A stretch of DNA of 64,000 bases, from assembly GCA_964610505.1 (NCBI GenBank), contig CAZSXU010000018.1, forward strand, positions 1 to 64,000, written 5' to 3'. The stretch is from CAZSXU01 sp964610505 (GTDB lineage Bacteria > Arandabacterota > Arandabacteria > JAGLYR01). Below the pieces are notes generated by a model, which was not told where the DNA came from, made no database searches, and worked only from the letters and a program-made list of their open reading frames with translations. Shown in pieces: positions 34,450-43,442 of this stretch. Each line of letters opens with the position of its first letter. Position 1 is the stretch's first letter. The position numbers and the translations under genes were made by a program.

Positions 34450-36915
34450 CTACAGTCCTTCCGCCAGCGCCGCTCCCCGCTCCGTGTAGACCATCGGGCC
34501 CGGTGTTTCGAATACCATCCTGAAATCCGGGCTCTCCACAACGCCGAATCCGGTCAACCGTTGCCAGAAGGATTTCTTCGGTCGGTGGTAGTAGATCACG
34601 CGGTAGTCCTCGGCGATGTTCCCCAACTCCGCCGCCAGGTCCAGGGCTTCTCGCACACCCCCGATCCGATCGACGAGACCGTTCCCGAGAGCCTGGCGAC
34701 CCGTGTAGAGGCGGCCGGCCCCAAGTTCGAGGACCTCCTGCCGGGTCTTGCCCCGCCCCTCGGCGACCTTGGAGGTGAAAATGTCGTAGAAGTCGTCCAC
34801 GATGTCCAGGATCATTTCTCGCTCTTCATCCGTTGTCCTGCGGTTGGAGCTGAACATGTCGACGTGCTCGCCCCGCTTGAACACTTCATTGCGGATCCCG
34901 ATCTTGGAATAGAACCCCGAGGTAATCGGTTTCATCCCCGTGACTCCAATGGAACCGGTGAGCGTGGCGGGATTCGCGACGATCTTGTCGGAATTCATGG
35001 CGATGTAGTAGCCTCCGGATCCGGCCACGGCACCCATCGATGAGACGACGGGTTTTCGAGTCCGGTCCTTGAGATCCTCGATCTGGTACCAGATCATGTC
35101 CGACGCGTAGCCCGAACCGCCGGGGCTGTCGATTCTGAGAACAACGGCTTTGACTTCCGGGTCGCCCTGAACCCTTCGGAGGGTCTGCACGAGGGTCTCC
35201 GAGCCGATCACGTTTCCGTCGAAGAAGCCCGAGCGATTCTCGCCCACGTCGATGGTCCCCATGGCCGCGATCACGGCGACCGCCGGGCGTTCGTTCCAGG
35301 CGTACCGGCGGTGTTTCTCCTTGGCGATGCTCCATCCGTCGACGATGCGGGACCGAGTCATCCGGTTCGTCAGGCTGTCCGCAATGTCGCTGTAAGCGAG
35401 GATGTCCACCAACCCGAGTTCCTTGGCCTGGGGGGCGAGGATCGGCCGTCCGTCGAAGATGTGCTCGAGCTGCGAACGGTCCAGACCTCGCGAGTCGGCG
35501 ATATCGGTGAGATACTGGTCGAACCAGTCCTCGAAAAGGGAATCCATCTCCCGGCGGAATTCCTCCGGCACGTCGTCCTCGGTCAGCTGGAAGTAGGCTG
35601 ATTTGAATCTGCATTCGCGACACGGGTAGCGCTCGAACTCAATCCCGAGCTTGTCCATGAGCCCCTTCATCATCTGGACTCTTGCCATGAGTCCGAACGG
35701 CCCCATCTCCAGGGTTTCCGGCATGATGATCGTGTCGGCCGTGGAAGCCACCAGGTACTCCGGCAGGCCGCCTCCTCCGGCCATGTAGGCGATGATCTTC
35801 TTGCCTCTCTGCTTGGCCAGGCGCATCTCGGCACGAAGTTCCTGGGCGATCGCCATGTTGGTGAAGAGGCCGCCTTCCGGCCCGCCCCAGATGTCGAGCC
35901 GGATGCCCGATACGGTTTCGTCATCCACGGCTTCTCGAATGGCGGACAGGAGATAGGACGCGCCCCGGTGGGAACGCAAGGTGATCCGGCCCTCGCTCGG
36001 TTCGTCGCGATACCGGCCCGCGAGCGCGAACTTCGCGACCCGCCGCTCTCTGGAGAATGCCGAACGGTTGATGCGGTTGGAGAATTCGGCGTAGTAGCTG
36101 GTGGCCCGGTACGGACCGTCTTCCGTCTGGGACCGGACGACTCCGAGGCCGTTCCGTCGAAGATTCACGCCCAGGCCGAAGTGGAGTGTCCGGTTCCGGT
36201 TCACGGATGCGAACATGAGCAGTCCCTCGATCGGCTCCGCCTGAAGGCCCCAACGGTAGTCGCAATCCTCCCAGTCATCGAAGACGTCGGACGCCGCGTC
36301 CAACGTCAGCGTCAACCGAGTGGTCCCCGGCCGAAGCGCAACCCCGGCCCGGTACGTTCGGGGAATGGATCCGTCGCCGAACCTGGGGTGATTGATGCCG
36401 TCCACCTTTGCCGCCAGGGAGATCCAGCGGGCGGGGCGCACCAGAAGTCCGGCGCCGTAGGCTCCGGCCGATCGCGCCGGCCCGGCCCCGGCGCGCCACC
36501 AGCTGTGGCTGAATCCCATCCGGGCCATCCGGCTTACGGGAAATCCCACACCGAGAACGTACTGGTCTCGGTTCAGGCCGTAGACATCGTCGCTCCAATG
36601 CTGGTAGCCGCAGCCCAGAAGACCCAGCTGTCCGAAAGTGGAGACCGTACTCCACCGGGATTCGATCTGGGAACCGCCGAGATAGAGCCCTCTGCCTCGA
36701 ATTCCGATCGCCGCCGGGTTGTGAAGCGCCGCCGAGAACCCGTCGGCGGTCGCGAGAGCCTGAGACTCGGGGGTGTACACCTGGGGCGGAAGGAGATTCG
36801 GGATCTCGGGATCCGGAACCGTGGCGCCTGCGGAGCAGGCGGATCCGAGGGATAGACCAACGATCCCCGAGAGAGCCCATCGTGCAAACCCCGCTATCGG
36901 TCTGTGATTTCGCAT
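34450..36915 (-). CDS. SppA-type S49 peptidase with an N-terminal outer-membrane barrel-like region
   Basis: This is an 821-residue protein. After a signal peptide (WALSGIVGLSLGSACSAGAT), residues about 45-300 look like an outer-membrane barrel (HNPAAIGIRGRGLYLGG, then alternating Gly/aromatic strands). Residues about 310-790 are two S49 units as in 67-kDa SppA: Lys438 in CRFKSAYF aligns with the general-base Lys of E. coli SppA, and Ser633 in GAVAGSGGYYIAMN is the nucleophile. SppA degrades membrane-embedded peptides, including cleaved signal peptides. The barrel fusion suggests a different location or substrate; I infer this from sequence only. A GGGGAGG site precedes the ATG. Confidence 0.85.
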   Translation of the reverse strand: MRNHRPIAGFARWALSGIVGLSLGSACSAGATVPDPEIPNLLPPQVYTPESQALATADGFSAALHNPAAIGIRGRGLYLGGSQIESRWSTVSTFGQLGLLGCGYQHWSDDVYGLNRDQYVLGVGFPVSRMARMGFSHSWWRAGAGPARSAGAYGAGLLVRPARWISLAAKVDGINHPRFGDGSIPRTYRAGVALRPGTTRLTLTLDAASDVFDDWEDCDYRWGLQAEPIEGLLMFASVNRNRTLHFGLGVNLRRNGLGVVRSQTEDGPYRATSYYAEFSNRINRSAFSRERRVAKFALAGRYRDEPSEGRITLRSHRGASYLLSAIREAVDDETVSGIRLDIWGGPEGGLFTNMAIAQELRAEMRLAKQRGKKIIAYMAGGGGLPEYLVASTADTIIMPETLEMGPFGLMARVQMMKGLMDKLGIEFERYPCRECRFKSAYFQLTEDDVPEEFRREMDSLFEDWFDQYLTDIADSRGLDRSQLEHIFDGRPILAPQAKELGLVDILAYSDIADSLTNRMTRSRIVDGWSIAKEKHRRYAWNERPAVAVIAAMGTIDVGENRSGFFDGNVIGSETLVQTLRRVQGDPEVKAVVLRIDSPGGSGYASDMIWYQIEDLKDRTRKPVVSSMGAVAGSGGYYIAMNSDKIVANPATLTGSIGVTGMKPITSGFYSKIGIRNEVFKRGEHVDMFSSNRRTTDEEREMILDIVDDFYDIFTSKVAEGRGKTRQEVLELGAGRLYTGRQALGNGLVDRIGGVREALDLAAELGNIAEDYRVIYYHRPKKSFWQRLTGFGVVESPDFRMVFETPGPMVYTERGAALAEGL

Positions 36916-37248
36916 GAACGTATCCTCCCCTCAGGGTACTCTGGATCCGATCGATCGGCACCCCGCGTAGCGGCGGGGATTGTGATTGCACACCGCCGGG
37001 CCTCATGAATGCGGCGCCGGAGAACGCGTGTGGCGCGCCCCTACCATACCATCGGCGGGGTCTCGGCGCAACGCAGGGAGACGTTCGTCCGGTCCGTTCG
37101 CGTCGGCTGCGACCGAAGCGGGATCGCAAAGGAGCGCTGGCGGTGTTTGCGCCAACGTGATAGAATCCAAAGAACGTGTGGGATGATGATCGCACGTTCC
37201 GCGGCGGTGTCGCGGCGGCCGGGGACCGACCCCGGGAGGGAGTGAGGC
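36916..37248. other. Gene-free divergent promoter region
   Basis: These 333 bases separate the SppA-like gene from the small membrane protein gene, which point away from each other. A CCCCGC/GCGGGG hairpin lies at 36961-36978. A TAGAAT -10-like hexamer is at 37161-37166, but I see no convincing -35 partner. No gene is supported. Confidence 0.5.
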
Positions 37249-37623
37249 ATGGCCAAATTGGAACATTGGCTCATCATTCTGATTGGGCTCCACAGCTTCG
37301 CCGTCGGGCTCGCGCTCATGCTTGCCCCGCTGTGGGTGGCCGGTTTTTTTGGCTGGGGGGAAGTCACTCCGCCGTTCTTCGCACGCCAGGCGGGCATTTT
37401 CCATATCGTTCTTGCCGTCGGTTACGTGCTCGAGTATTCGCGCCACCGCTCCATCTCATTGTTAATCATGGCCAAGGCCGTGGCGTTTGTGTTTCTGCTC
37501 TCGGTGACGTTCATCTCGGGGAGTCCGTGGGTGGTCCCCTTCAGTGGAGTGGCGGACGGGTTGATGGGATTGGTGGCCTACCTGGTGCGGCGCCGGGCGG
37601 CCCTTGAGGCCCCGAGTCGCTAG
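37249..37623 (+). CDS. Small four-helix membrane protein
   Basis: This 124-residue protein has about four hydrophobic segments (WLIILIGLHSFAVGLALML, GIFHIVLAVGYVLEY, ISLLIMAKAVAFVFLLSVTF, GVADGLMGLVAYLV) and a short basic C-terminus. GGGAGGGAG lies 6 bases before the ATG. I do not recognise the family. Its stop overlaps, on the opposite strand, the stop of the truncated larC copy by four bases (CTAG). This tight convergent arrangement suggests that this end of larC is the original chromosomal one. Confidence 0.7.
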   Translation: MAKLEHWLIILIGLHSFAVGLALMLAPLWVAGFFGWGEVTPPFFARQAGIFHIVLAVGYVLEYSRHRSISLLIMAKAVAFVFLLSVTFISGSPWVVPFSGVADGLMGLVAYLVRRRAALEAPSR

Positions 37624-38354
37624 GACATTCGTATGGCGACGGACTTGACCTCATCATAGACATCCTTGAGCGGTATGCCGTGCTCCAGGGCGATCCGGCG
37701 GCAGTCCTCGTATTCCGGGGCGACATTGGCGATGCGGTCTCCCACGCGGCTCACCTTCACTCCGACCTTGCCCCACTTGGTCTCCACGGCGATCGATGTT
37801 CTCGCCAGTTTCCTGCGCTCGACACGCCCGATCCTCATCCCGAGCGTGGTCGTCTCGGCGGCCAGCGTTGAGACGATCTCTTCGGTGCGATCCGGGGTTG
37901 CCAGCACGCTCAAGAGAGTCCCCGGTCGATTCTTCTTCATGTAGATCGGCGTCATGGTGACGTCGAGCGCCCCCTGTCGCCAGAGAAGATCGGAGACGTG
38001 CCCAAAGAGCTCGGGGTTCATGTCGTCCAGGTTGGTTTCGACCAGGACCACCTCGTCGCGCTCGAAGGATCGATCGTCCGATTGTCCCAGGGTCACGCGC
38101 AGAAGGTTCGGAATCTCAAGCTCCCGGCCACCCGCGCCGTAGCCGGTCTGATCCACCCGCATCGCAGGGCGCGGACCGAACGACCTCGCCAGGATCTTGA
38201 GGATGGCCACGCCGGTGGGGGTCGCCAGCTCGGCCTCGATACCGGTCGAGTAGGCGGGGATCCCCTCGAGCAAAGCCAGGGTCGCAGGTGCGGGCACGGG
38301 AAGCGTGCCGTGGGCGCACTGGACGAAACCGGTTCCCACGTGGATGCGGGAGGC
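37620..38354 (-). pseudogene. larC: Truncated second copy of larC (3' half only)
   Basis: This reading frame covers the C-terminal 240 or so residues of LarC (from CAHGTLPVPAPATLALLEG onward). It is identical in protein sequence to the intact gene at 42235-43404 except for the last few residues: this copy ends DEVKSVAIRMS, the intact one DEVKRKSEENM. Upstream, homology stops at 38354, next to the NACHT gene stop. It lacks the N-terminal half and any credible start, so it should be non-functional. It is most likely the original 3' end, displaced when the island inserted. Confidence 0.9.
37644..38354. repeat. 711-bp direct repeat, left copy (larC 3' part)
   Basis: Matches 42259-42969 base for base at a constant offset of 4615, with one difference seen (A at 37662, G at 42277) close to the left edge. 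Outside these limits the two sequences are unrelated. Confidence 0.93.
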
Positions 38355-38362
38355 GTTGCGTA

Positions 38363-41300
38363 CTAAGGGTGATCCATTGTCACGGCTCTTTGTAGGAAAT
38401 ACCGAGCGATATCTTTGACTTTGATGGGTATCTCCATTATGGGATCACTCGTGGCTCGGTCGTCAGTGAGTGCCTGTGTCAGAAAAGGTACTATAGCAGC
38501 AGTCACCTGGATCTTCGATTGCCCGGCGAAGCCTCCCGAAACGAGACCGAGTGCATGTGCGACACTATCGAGCGGTATGCTGCTGTCTTCGGCAAGACAC
38601 GTAATGAGCGTTTCGACATGACGACGGTCGCGCCCGGCCACTGAGGCCATCGTCTTGCTCGCCTCCAACCGGACTGCTCGGACCGGATCAGCTAGGCAAC
38701 CGAGCAGAGACCGCAGTACGCGACTCTCCACTTCGCCGAAGCGCCCGAGGGCCCTTAGTGCGCTACTTCGCACTGAGGATTCTCTGTCTTGTAGACTCGT
38801 GAGGATCGCGTCACCGGCGACCTTGTCTGTGCAGCGTAGCCTGACGAGTGCATAGGTGGCGCTGGCCCTTGCGGCTGGATGTGCATCCGTTATCAAGCGC
38901 AGAAGAGGCGCCCTTGAGGAGACTTTAGCCTGACTGCCCATGCTTCCGAGTGTGTAGGCTGCCATAGACCGAACGTGCGGATCCAGGTCCTCAAGTGCGT
39001 CGATTAGACCTTCCACTACTCCAAAGGAGGCGACACCAATTCGGCCAAGAGCCAGGGCAGCACTGAATCGGACGCCGGCGTCTTGGTGTTTCAGTCTGCG
39101 GAAGATCGGACCCACCGCGTGCCATTCAGGTTCTGCAAGAAGGCCGAGGGCCTGAATAGCACGGCCCTGGATATCTGGATGGTCATTTCGGACTCTCTTT
39201 AGCAAGGCGTCAAGGATCTGGCGATCCGTCCGCCCCAACTCGCCAAGCGCAGATGCGGCCAGAGCTCGGCTCTGAGAATCATCATCTTCTAGCATGCGCA
39301 TCAAAGCTCTGGCCACTCGGGCTTGACCCCGGCCAAGCCGGACTAACGCTTGTGCAGCTATCCAGCGTGCATTGAAATCCTCGTTAGTGACGAGTCGCAG
39401 CAGCTTGTTGATTGGAAATGGTGCTCCTTCGCCGACTGTCTCGAGAGATCTCGCTGCAGCCTGCCGAACAACACCAGACGTGTCACCTAGCATTGGGAGA
39501 ATAGCTTCAATTGCGTTCGGCCAGATGGACGACAATGCACTCAGGATTTCAATAGTGTGCTGACGCACTAGTTCGCTGCCATTCTCTAGACTCCGTGTCA
39601 ATGACGCAACCCCAAGACCTTTTCTGCCCCTACCTAATCTTACTAAGCTCTGAGTCGCTGCCGAACGCACGGTGGGATCGTCGTCTTCAAGGCATTTCAG
39701 CAGGGAATCAACCACATCACTCGATGGTTCTTTAGCCTGACCGAGTGCTTCAGCGCTGAACCTGCGCACTATGGAGGCAGGATCTTTGAGGGATCGCATC
39801 AAGGTCCCAAGAGTATCGTGTCTTGTGCCAAGAAGTCGACCTATCGTTTTCACCGCAAGCGCGCGAGTAGCCATCTCGGAATGCTCGATCTGAAGTACTA
39901 GAATCGCTGTCATCTTGGCAGCACTGGGGCTGTGCTGCAATTCGACGAGCGAATCGGCTGCTTGCTGGCGAGTCTCAAGGTACTCACCAGATTGAAACTT
40001 CGAGAATAGCTGGGTCAGTACTTGGTCTTCAACGCGGGGGTCGATTTGCACAGCATCCCTTAGGCATCGTCCTGCTGACATGAGGTTGCTCCCCAACGCG
40101 TCGTCGGGCTGAGCGAGAATATCTGAGATCAGGAGGGAAGGATCTCTCATTCCAGCATACAGAAGCAGGACTTCAGACCACCATGGATCGTGCAAGTGCG
40201 CTAGGATCTCCTGTCGCCCTTGCTCCTCGCGATCAATCAAACAGCACGCTGTCAGATACTCTTGAAAAGTGAGGTGCGAAAACCCGAAGGTTCCGAGTCT
40301 CTGCTCCATCAAGAGCCCACTGCGATCCTTGACGTCCGCCAGAAATTCATCTGCTGCAGACGCTTCTTCCCCGATACTGGGCAAGATACCCGCGATTACC
40401 TGATGTGCCTGTGCTACGTCTGTTTCCTGCACTGTATGGGTGTGCATCCAATATGCTAGTGCCTCCAGAACTCGCCGCTTCCTTGCCCAATCCAGTCGAG
40501 TAGCAATCCCCTTTGCACTGTCCCAGTGTTCGAGGAGTACCTGAGTGCATTCTTCATACAGCTCTACGCGTCGTTGCGGTAATCTCGCTCGGTAGCGGTG
40601 CACCATGGCCACAATTGTCAGAAGCAAGGGGTTAACACAAAGGTGTTGAACGCGTTCGCTACTTCCGATGGACGCCAGCAGATCCTCGGCTTCGCATTGC
40701 GCCTCTACAATGGCGACTGAATCGGAATCGCCGACTCCCCGTGCTCTCTTCGCCACGCTCGATGCTAGACACCAGTGGCGTGCGAACCCATCAATGTCCT
40801 CTTGGTTGAACTCACAGATGTCGAATTCAGCAAAGCCTGCGAGTGCTGCCCCAACATATCCCGCTGGGCGCGATGTCACGATGTATCTATTGCCTGGATA
40901 GGCGGCAACAAACGCTTCCACCTCGCGACACACGCCCCGACGCTCTTCATCTGTGGTGACCTCGTCCAAACCGTCAAGAAGCACGATGCATCTACTTGCC
41001 TGCAAACGCTCCGAGAAAAACCTCTGGGGGCAGTATTGAACCAGGTCTTCAGGGACACAGAGTGCAGGGAGGTTTTCGGCTGTAAGGTTGATTCGCGAAC
41101 GGGGCAGCTCTCTCAGTGCGATCACAATCGGAAGTCTTCGCTCGCGGATGAACATCTCTGTCTTCGCCTCTTTCCTGGCGAACTTCAGTGCTAGATACTT
41201 CAACAGCGTGGTCTTACCAGTCCCAGGGCCACCGAGAATCGCCAGTCGCTGGGAACCCAATCGCAGAGCTTGTGAGATTGACAGGCGACGCTCAGTGGAT

Positions 41301-41704
41301 CTGGTAATGTCGTGAGCCGTGGTCAAGCCGACGAGGTTCGTCTCCGCGCGGCTACTTGTGACGTCAGCACCACTATCGGTCTGATTCACCGCGCCCGACG
41401 CGGAGGGCGCATGAACTGAAAGTGAGACGTACACCTTCTCCAATTCGAGCGCCACTGGGAAACGCGTTCGGATGCCCCGAACGTTTACGAAACGATGCAG
41501 CTCGCACAGGCGCTTCAGGTATCGTCGCTCGAAGTCCCACGCGGAAAGTCGGATTCCTAACTTCCGGCAGAAGTACAGGGACAACTTCGAGGAGGTCCTC
41601 CAAAGAGCGGGCAAAATATCCCGGAAAAAGAGAGTTGCCAAGGCGCCGGCAAGAACCAAGACAATCTCCTTATACTCCTGCCAAATCTCAGGTAGGCCAA
41701 CCAT
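38363..41704 (-). CDS. NACHT-domain STAND NTPase with C-terminal HEAT repeats
   Basis: This is a 1113-residue protein. A single N-terminal hydrophobic helix (about 14-36) is followed by an unassigned segment to residue 140. The NACHT NTPase has Walker A GGPGTGKTT (158-166), Walker B IVLLDGLDEV (240-249) and YIVTSRPAGY (274-283). A helical region ends in FGFSHLTFQEYLTA, typical of NACHT proteins, and residues about 590-1060 form many HEAT-like repeats (RALAASALGELGR, VRSMAAYTLGSMGS). NACHT/NLR-related bacterial proteins can sense phage and trigger host death or arrest. No other effector domain is evident, so the membrane helix may be the effector or anchor. The ribosome-binding site is weak. 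It is the only gene of the island. Confidence 0.92.
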   Translation of the reverse strand: MVGLPEIWQEYKEIVLVLAGALATLFFRDILPALWRTSSKLSLYFCRKLGIRLSAWDFERRYLKRLCELHRFVNVRGIRTRFPVALELEKVYVSLSVHAPSASGAVNQTDSGADVTSSRAETNLVGLTTAHDITRSTERRLSISQALRLGSQRLAILGGPGTGKTTLLKYLALKFARKEAKTEMFIRERRLPIVIALRELPRSRINLTAENLPALCVPEDLVQYCPQRFFSERLQASRCIVLLDGLDEVTTDEERRGVCREVEAFVAAYPGNRYIVTSRPAGYVGAALAGFAEFDICEFNQEDIDGFARHWCLASSVAKRARGVGDSDSVAIVEAQCEAEDLLASIGSSERVQHLCVNPLLLTIVAMVHRYRARLPQRRVELYEECTQVLLEHWDSAKGIATRLDWARKRRVLEALAYWMHTHTVQETDVAQAHQVIAGILPSIGEEASAADEFLADVKDRSGLLMEQRLGTFGFSHLTFQEYLTACCLIDREEQGRQEILAHLHDPWWSEVLLLYAGMRDPSLLISDILAQPDDALGSNLMSAGRCLRDAVQIDPRVEDQVLTQLFSKFQSGEYLETRQQAADSLVELQHSPSAAKMTAILVLQIEHSEMATRALAVKTIGRLLGTRHDTLGTLMRSLKDPASIVRRFSAEALGQAKEPSSDVVDSLLKCLEDDDPTVRSAATQSLVRLGRGRKGLGVASLTRSLENGSELVRQHTIEILSALSSIWPNAIEAILPMLGDTSGVVRQAAARSLETVGEGAPFPINKLLRLVTNEDFNARWIAAQALVRLGRGQARVARALMRMLEDDDSQSRALAASALGELGRTDRQILDALLKRVRNDHPDIQGRAIQALGLLAEPEWHAVGPIFRRLKHQDAGVRFSAALALGRIGVASFGVVEGLIDALEDLDPHVRSMAAYTLGSMGSQAKVSSRAPLLRLITDAHPAARASATYALVRLRCTDKVAGDAILTSLQDRESSVRSSALRALGRFGEVESRVLRSLLGCLADPVRAVRLEASKTMASVAGRDRRHVETLITCLAEDSSIPLDSVAHALGLVSGGFAGQSKIQVTAAIVPFLTQALTDDRATSDPIMEIPIKVKDIARYFLQRAVTMDHP

Positions 41705-42234
41705 CTTCCTGGAGTCGCCTCAAAGAGAAAACGTGGTTTGAAATTGTCTTGTGCGATGAATACCCGAACGTACCGAAGTCTGAGCTAACAGGTTTCTACC
41801 GTCAACGGAAAACCTTCGCGGGCTCTGACTGATGGGCTTCCCAGAGGGCCTCATTAGGGAATGCAGATCTTCGCCTTGTGGCATCTAGCCTGAGCGAGGA
41901 TGTAGATTTCTCTGATCCGATGTTCATGTCTCCCTCATCCCGCAGCTGCTGGTCAACACAAGGCTATGTCGCTTCCTTTGGTGACTAATCACTCGGGTTG
42001 CTGCAGCTGCGGGAAGTGAACAATGGGAAAGAGTCCTCCCTAATATCGCGCCCACGGAGGTTCCATCCTTTCATTTAAGTATTTTCATAGAAGGTTTGTC
42101 TGGATTAGATATCGAACGGTCAGGAGCAGGTTTTGGCACTAAGATGAGAAATGCGCTGAGGTGCTTTGGTGTATCCCCGTGCAGAGAGTCGTTGTGGTGA
42201 CACAAGTTAGAATCCAAAGACCAAACGCTCAGGT
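41705..42234. other. AT-richer non-coding part of the island
   Basis: No reading frame of useful length exists here on either strand. The stretch is markedly AT-richer than the chromosome and contains an 11-bp inverted repeat (41939-41949 with 42003-42013). TAGAATCCAAAGA at 42208-42220 is also found at 37161-37173, outside the island. It lies upstream of the NACHT gene and so should hold its promoter; it could also encode a structured RNA. Confidence 0.55.
41939..42013. repeat. 11-bp inverted repeat in the island
   Basis: CCCGCAGCTGC at 41939-41949 is the exact reverse complement of GCAGCTGCGGG at 42003-42013, with a 53-base loop. It is GC-rich within AT-richer DNA. A regulatory or recombination site is possible; nothing proves it. 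Confidence 0.6.
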
Positions 42235-43404
42235 CTACATGTTCTCCTCCGATTTCCGCTTGACCTCATCATAGACGTCCTTGAGCGGTATGCCGTGCTC
42301 CAGGGCGATCCGGCGGCAGTCCTCGTATTCCGGGGCGACATTGGCGATGCGGTCTCCCACGCGGCTCACCTTCACTCCGACCTTGCCCCACTTGGTCTCC
42401 ACGGCGATCGATGTTCTCGCCAGTTTCCTGCGCTCGACACGCCCGATCCTCATCCCGAGCGTGGTCGTCTCGGCGGCCAGCGTTGAGACGATCTCTTCGG
42501 TGCGATCCGGGGTTGCCAGCACGCTCAAGAGAGTCCCCGGTCGATTCTTCTTCATGTAGATCGGCGTCATGGTGACGTCGAGCGCCCCCTGTCGCCAGAG
42601 AAGATCGGAGACGTGCCCAAAGAGCTCGGGGTTCATGTCGTCCAGGTTGGTTTCGACCAGGACCACCTCGTCGCGCTCGAAGGATCGATCGTCCGATTGT
42701 CCCAGGGTCACGCGCAGAAGGTTCGGAATCTCAAGCTCCCGGCCACCCGCGCCGTAGCCGGTCTGATCCACCCGCATCGCAGGGCGCGGACCGAACGACC
42801 TCGCCAGGATCTTGAGGATGGCCACGCCGGTGGGGGTCGCCAGCTCGGCCTCGATACCGGTCGAGTAGGCGGGGATCCCCTCGAGCAAAGCCAGGGTCGC
42901 AGGTGCGGGCACGGGAAGCGTGCCGTGGGCGCACTGGACGAAACCGGTTCCCACGTGGATGCGGGAGGCATACACGGCCTCGATTCCGAGTCTCTTCAGC
43001 CCGAGGACCGATCCCACGACGTCGACGATGGAGTCGATCCCGGCGACTTCATGGAGGTGGATCTCCTCCATGGGCCGGTTGTGGATCTTCGCCTCGGTTT
43101 GGGCGACGGCGGTGAGGATGGCCGTCGTCGACGTCTTCACACCGGAATCCAGACCACTCTCGTCGACGATGCGCAGGAGCTCGGCCGCGCTGCGGTGGGG
43201 CACGTTTTCATCGGTATCGACGTGAAACTCCGTTCCGGAGATACCGCGCTTCTCGGTCTTTTCCGCCCTCAGCCGGTATCCGGAGACCCCGAGCCCGGCG
43301 AGCTCGTCCCGGAGCCATTCCAATTCGAGACCGGCGTCCAACAGCGCGCCGATGATCATGCTTCCACAGACGCCGGAGTAGCAGTCGAAGTAGGCAATGC
43401 GCAT
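42235..43404 (-). CDS. larC: LarC, nickel insertion enzyme for the lactate racemase cofactor
   Basis: This 389-residue LarC (pyridinium-3,5-bisthiocarboxylate mononucleotide nickel chelatase) starts MRIAYFDCYSGVCGSMIIGA (typical MKIAYFDCFSGISGDM-like start) and contains HLHEVAGIDSIVDVVG and NLDDMNPELFGHVSDLLW. It uses CTP and nickel to finish the NPN cofactor made by LarB and LarE. It is one continuous frame, unlike the frameshifted larC1/larC2 of Lactobacillus. Its last seven residues (RKSEENM) differ from the truncated copy, because the 3' end comes from the inserted segment. It is downstream of larE-larB, separated by about 300 bases of repeats. Confidence 0.95.
   Translation of the reverse strand: MRIAYFDCYSGVCGSMIIGALLDAGLELEWLRDELAGLGVSGYRLRAEKTEKRGISGTEFHVDTDENVPHRSAAELLRIVDESGLDSGVKTSTTAILTAVAQTEAKIHNRPMEEIHLHEVAGIDSIVDVVGSVLGLKRLGIEAVYASRIHVGTGFVQCAHGTLPVPAPATLALLEGIPAYSTGIEAELATPTGVAILKILARSFGPRPAMRVDQTGYGAGGRELEIPNLLRVTLGQSDDRSFERDEVVLVETNLDDMNPELFGHVSDLLWRQGALDVTMTPIYMKKNRPGTLLSVLATPDRTEEIVSTLAAETTTLGMRIGRVERRKLARTSIAVETKWGKVGVKVSRVGDRIANVAPEYEDCRRIALEHGIPLKDVYDEVKRKSEENM
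42259..42969. repeat. 711-bp direct repeat, right copy (within intact larC)
   Basis: Partner of 37644-38354. To its right larC continues into its N-terminal half; to its left lie the six divergent codons and the stop supplied by the island. Confidence 0.93.
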
Positions 43405-43442
43405 GCGATCCCGATTCCTTCGTCAAAAGAGCCAAGTCTGCC

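Larger units (their letters stand above)
38355..42258. mobile_element. Putative inserted defence island between larC copies
   Basis: This 3.9-kb segment lies exactly between the two 711-bp larC repeats. Its base composition differs from the flanks: 60-base samples counted by hand gave 50% GC (41881-41940), 33% (42061-42120) and 52% (39841-39900), against 68% in adjacent larC (42301-42360). It holds one large gene (NACHT-HEAT protein) and about 530 bases of non-coding DNA. No integrase, transposase or terminal inverted repeat was found, so the mode of movement is unclear; homologous recombination through larC is the simplest reading. Confidence 0.6.

Noticed and set aside
38355..42258. Transposon or integrase-driven element in larC
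   Set aside because: No transposase, integrase, terminal inverted repeat or short target duplication was found. The flanking repeat is 711 bp of larC itself, so recombination is a better explanation.
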